Assembly (NCBI GenBank): GCA_031424915.1
Contig: JANPII010000023.1
Span: 1-6,284, forward strand
Source of the DNA: JANPII01 sp031424915
GTDB taxonomy: Bacteria; Pseudomonadota; Alphaproteobacteria; Rickettsiales; Midichloriaceae
DNA: 6,284 bases
Direction of reading: 5' to 3'
Shown piece by piece: positions 5,848 to 6,284 of the stretch. The notes under the pieces were generated by a model. That model was not told the origin of the DNA, ran no database searches, and saw only the letters and a list, made by a program, of their open reading frames with translations. Each line of letters starts with the position of its first letter. Position 1 is the first letter of the stretch. Position numbers and translations under genes: made by a program.

Positions 5848-5876
5848 ACTTCTGCTTTTTAAAGAGTAGCAGAAGT
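5848..5876 (-). promoter_or_regulatory. Leader hairpin / inverted repeat before the membrane protein gene
   Basis: ACTTCTGCT and AGCAGAAGT form perfect 9-bp arms around an 11-nt loop. Given the promoter at 5902-5930, the structure lies wholly in the roughly 60-nt untranslated leader, just upstream of the ribosome site. It could stabilise the message, gate translation, or be a dyad operator on DNA. It is not followed by a T run in the minus direction, so an intrinsic terminator for the upstream gene (stop at 6037) is less likely. Confidence 0.55.
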
Positions 5877-5901
5877 TATATTAATACGATTAACAGGCAT
5901 A

Positions 5902-5930
5902 ATTATATTATTAATATCCTTGTCAGTCAA
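5902..5930 (-). promoter_or_regulatory. Near-consensus sigma70-type promoter of the membrane protein gene
   Basis: On the minus strand TTGACT (5925-5930) and a perfect TATAAT (5902-5907) are exactly 17 bp apart. Eleven of twelve consensus positions match. Transcription should begin near 5894, giving a leader of about 60 nt that contains the hairpin at 5848-5876. This is the strongest promoter-like sequence in the window and implies substantial expression of the downstream gene independent of the gene at 6037-6284. Confidence 0.75.
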
Positions 5931-6036
5931 GAGGAAATTTACGCAATATAATGCATATTTTGACAACAGTTAAAAAATTGCTTTGTGAAAATTCTATTAC
6001 AGTATGGATAATATAGAAAGTTTATGCTTTCCTTCA

Positions 6037-6284
6037 TCATTTAGAGTTTTGAACATCAACATTCTGCTCATCCTTATCTTTCTTTTGAGAGCGTTTTACA
6101 TGCTGCCCTTTTTCAGCTCCTTCTACTTCGTTAGGGACCTGAACCTTTTGCTGCAATTGTTCCATTATCTGCTCTAATCCATCCTTAGACTTTACCCTCT
6201 CTTTAGCCTTTGGTGGCTTAAGTGCTTCTACATGCATTTCATCAAAATGCTCACTGGCGCTTGCTGCTCCCATTGCGCCCATAA
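6037..6284 (-). CDS. C-terminal part of an unrecognised protein with a highly charged tail (partial)
   Basis: The reading frame runs off the right edge of the window, and 81 codons plus a partial codon are visible. The first visible ATG is at 6280-6282 with no room to see a ribosome site, and it may be internal. The visible N-terminal part is small-residue-rich (GAMGAASASEHF), possibly the end of a membrane or linker segment. The rest is lysine/glutamate/glutamine-rich and hydrophilic, with a short predicted helix or coiled coil (DGLEQIMEQLQQKV, about residues 34-47) and a lysine/asparagine-rich end. The frame closes with two adjacent TGA codons (6034-6039). Such charged tails end many secretion-system, DNA-binding and membrane proteins, so no function is assigned. 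Consistent codon use and lack of stops make it likely real. About 205 bp separate it from the membrane protein gene. Confidence 0.6.
   Translation of the reverse strand, partial: MGAMGAASASEHFDEMHVEALKPPKAKERVKSKDGLEQIMEQLQQKVQVPNEVEGAEKGQHVKRSQKKDKDEQNVDVQNSK

Noticed and set aside
5960..5965. Perfect TTGACA on the plus strand, possible promoter
   Set aside because: No -10-like hexamer occurs 15-19 bp downstream, and no plus-strand gene follows.
6015..6033. Small AGAAAG/CTTTCCT inverted repeat just after the partial gene, possible terminator
   Set aside because: The stem is short, has a bulge and few G-C pairs, and no T run follows in the minus direction.
1..6284. CRISPR array, toxin-antitoxin pair, transposase or phage gene
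   Set aside because: No regularly spaced repeats, no small paired genes with matching motifs, and no DDE, recombinase or phage structural signatures were found in any frame examined.

Overview
The window looks like part of a chromosome from a host-associated, AT-rich bacterium. The best guess is an intracellular alphaproteobacterium of the Rickettsiales/Holosporales sort, with an intracellular gammaproteobacterium as the alternative. The pointers are AT-rich intergenic DNA, a large helical-repeat protein with ankyrin-like motifs and a C-terminal membrane cluster, a glycine/alanine-rich polytopic orphan protein, and a palindromic intergenic repeat of the GTCAT(x)GCGAG / TGGAxTGC class known from such genomes. 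No gene here is a phylogenetic marker, so this placement is inference.

Layout: positions 1-296 are AT-rich non-coding DNA ahead of one plus-strand gene. That gene (297-2375) encodes a 692-residue protein with a helical solenoid, two recognisable degenerate ankyrin-like units, a polar linker and about four membrane segments. The intergenic space 2376-2591 lies between converging genes and holds a palindromic repeat (2488-2567) that can fold as two small hairpins or one long one and may stop transcription from both sides.

Positions 2592-4685 are a tightly packed three-gene minus-strand operon: a DCC/DUF393 CxxC thiol-disulfide oxidoreductase-like protein, a DUF4166 protein, and a saccharopine-dehydrogenase-like NAD(P)-binding protein. 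The first junction is TAATG. The second is an 11-bp overlap in which the last gene starts at TTG behind a strong Shine-Dalgarno. A candidate promoter lies at 4797-4825. In the stretches compared, the operon is less AT-rich than its neighbours, which suggests acquisition. The three products plausibly act together in a redox/lipid-related modification, but the substrate is unknown.

Positions 4686-5090 are intergenic. They hold that promoter, an internally deleted copy of the palindromic repeat (4889-4945) and a weak terminator-like structure. Positions 5091-5831 (minus) encode a 246-residue multi-pass membrane protein. Its near-consensus promoter (TTGACT, 17 bp, TATAAT) gives a short leader with a perfect 9-bp-arm hairpin just upstream of the ribosome binding site. 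The window closes with the 3' end of a minus-strand gene (6037-6284) coding a highly charged tail.

No RNA genes, CRISPR array, transposase, integrase or recognisable defence system was seen. The most notable items are the candidate host-interaction protein, the overlapping redox operon with its TTG start, and the dispersed palindromic element in full and deleted forms.
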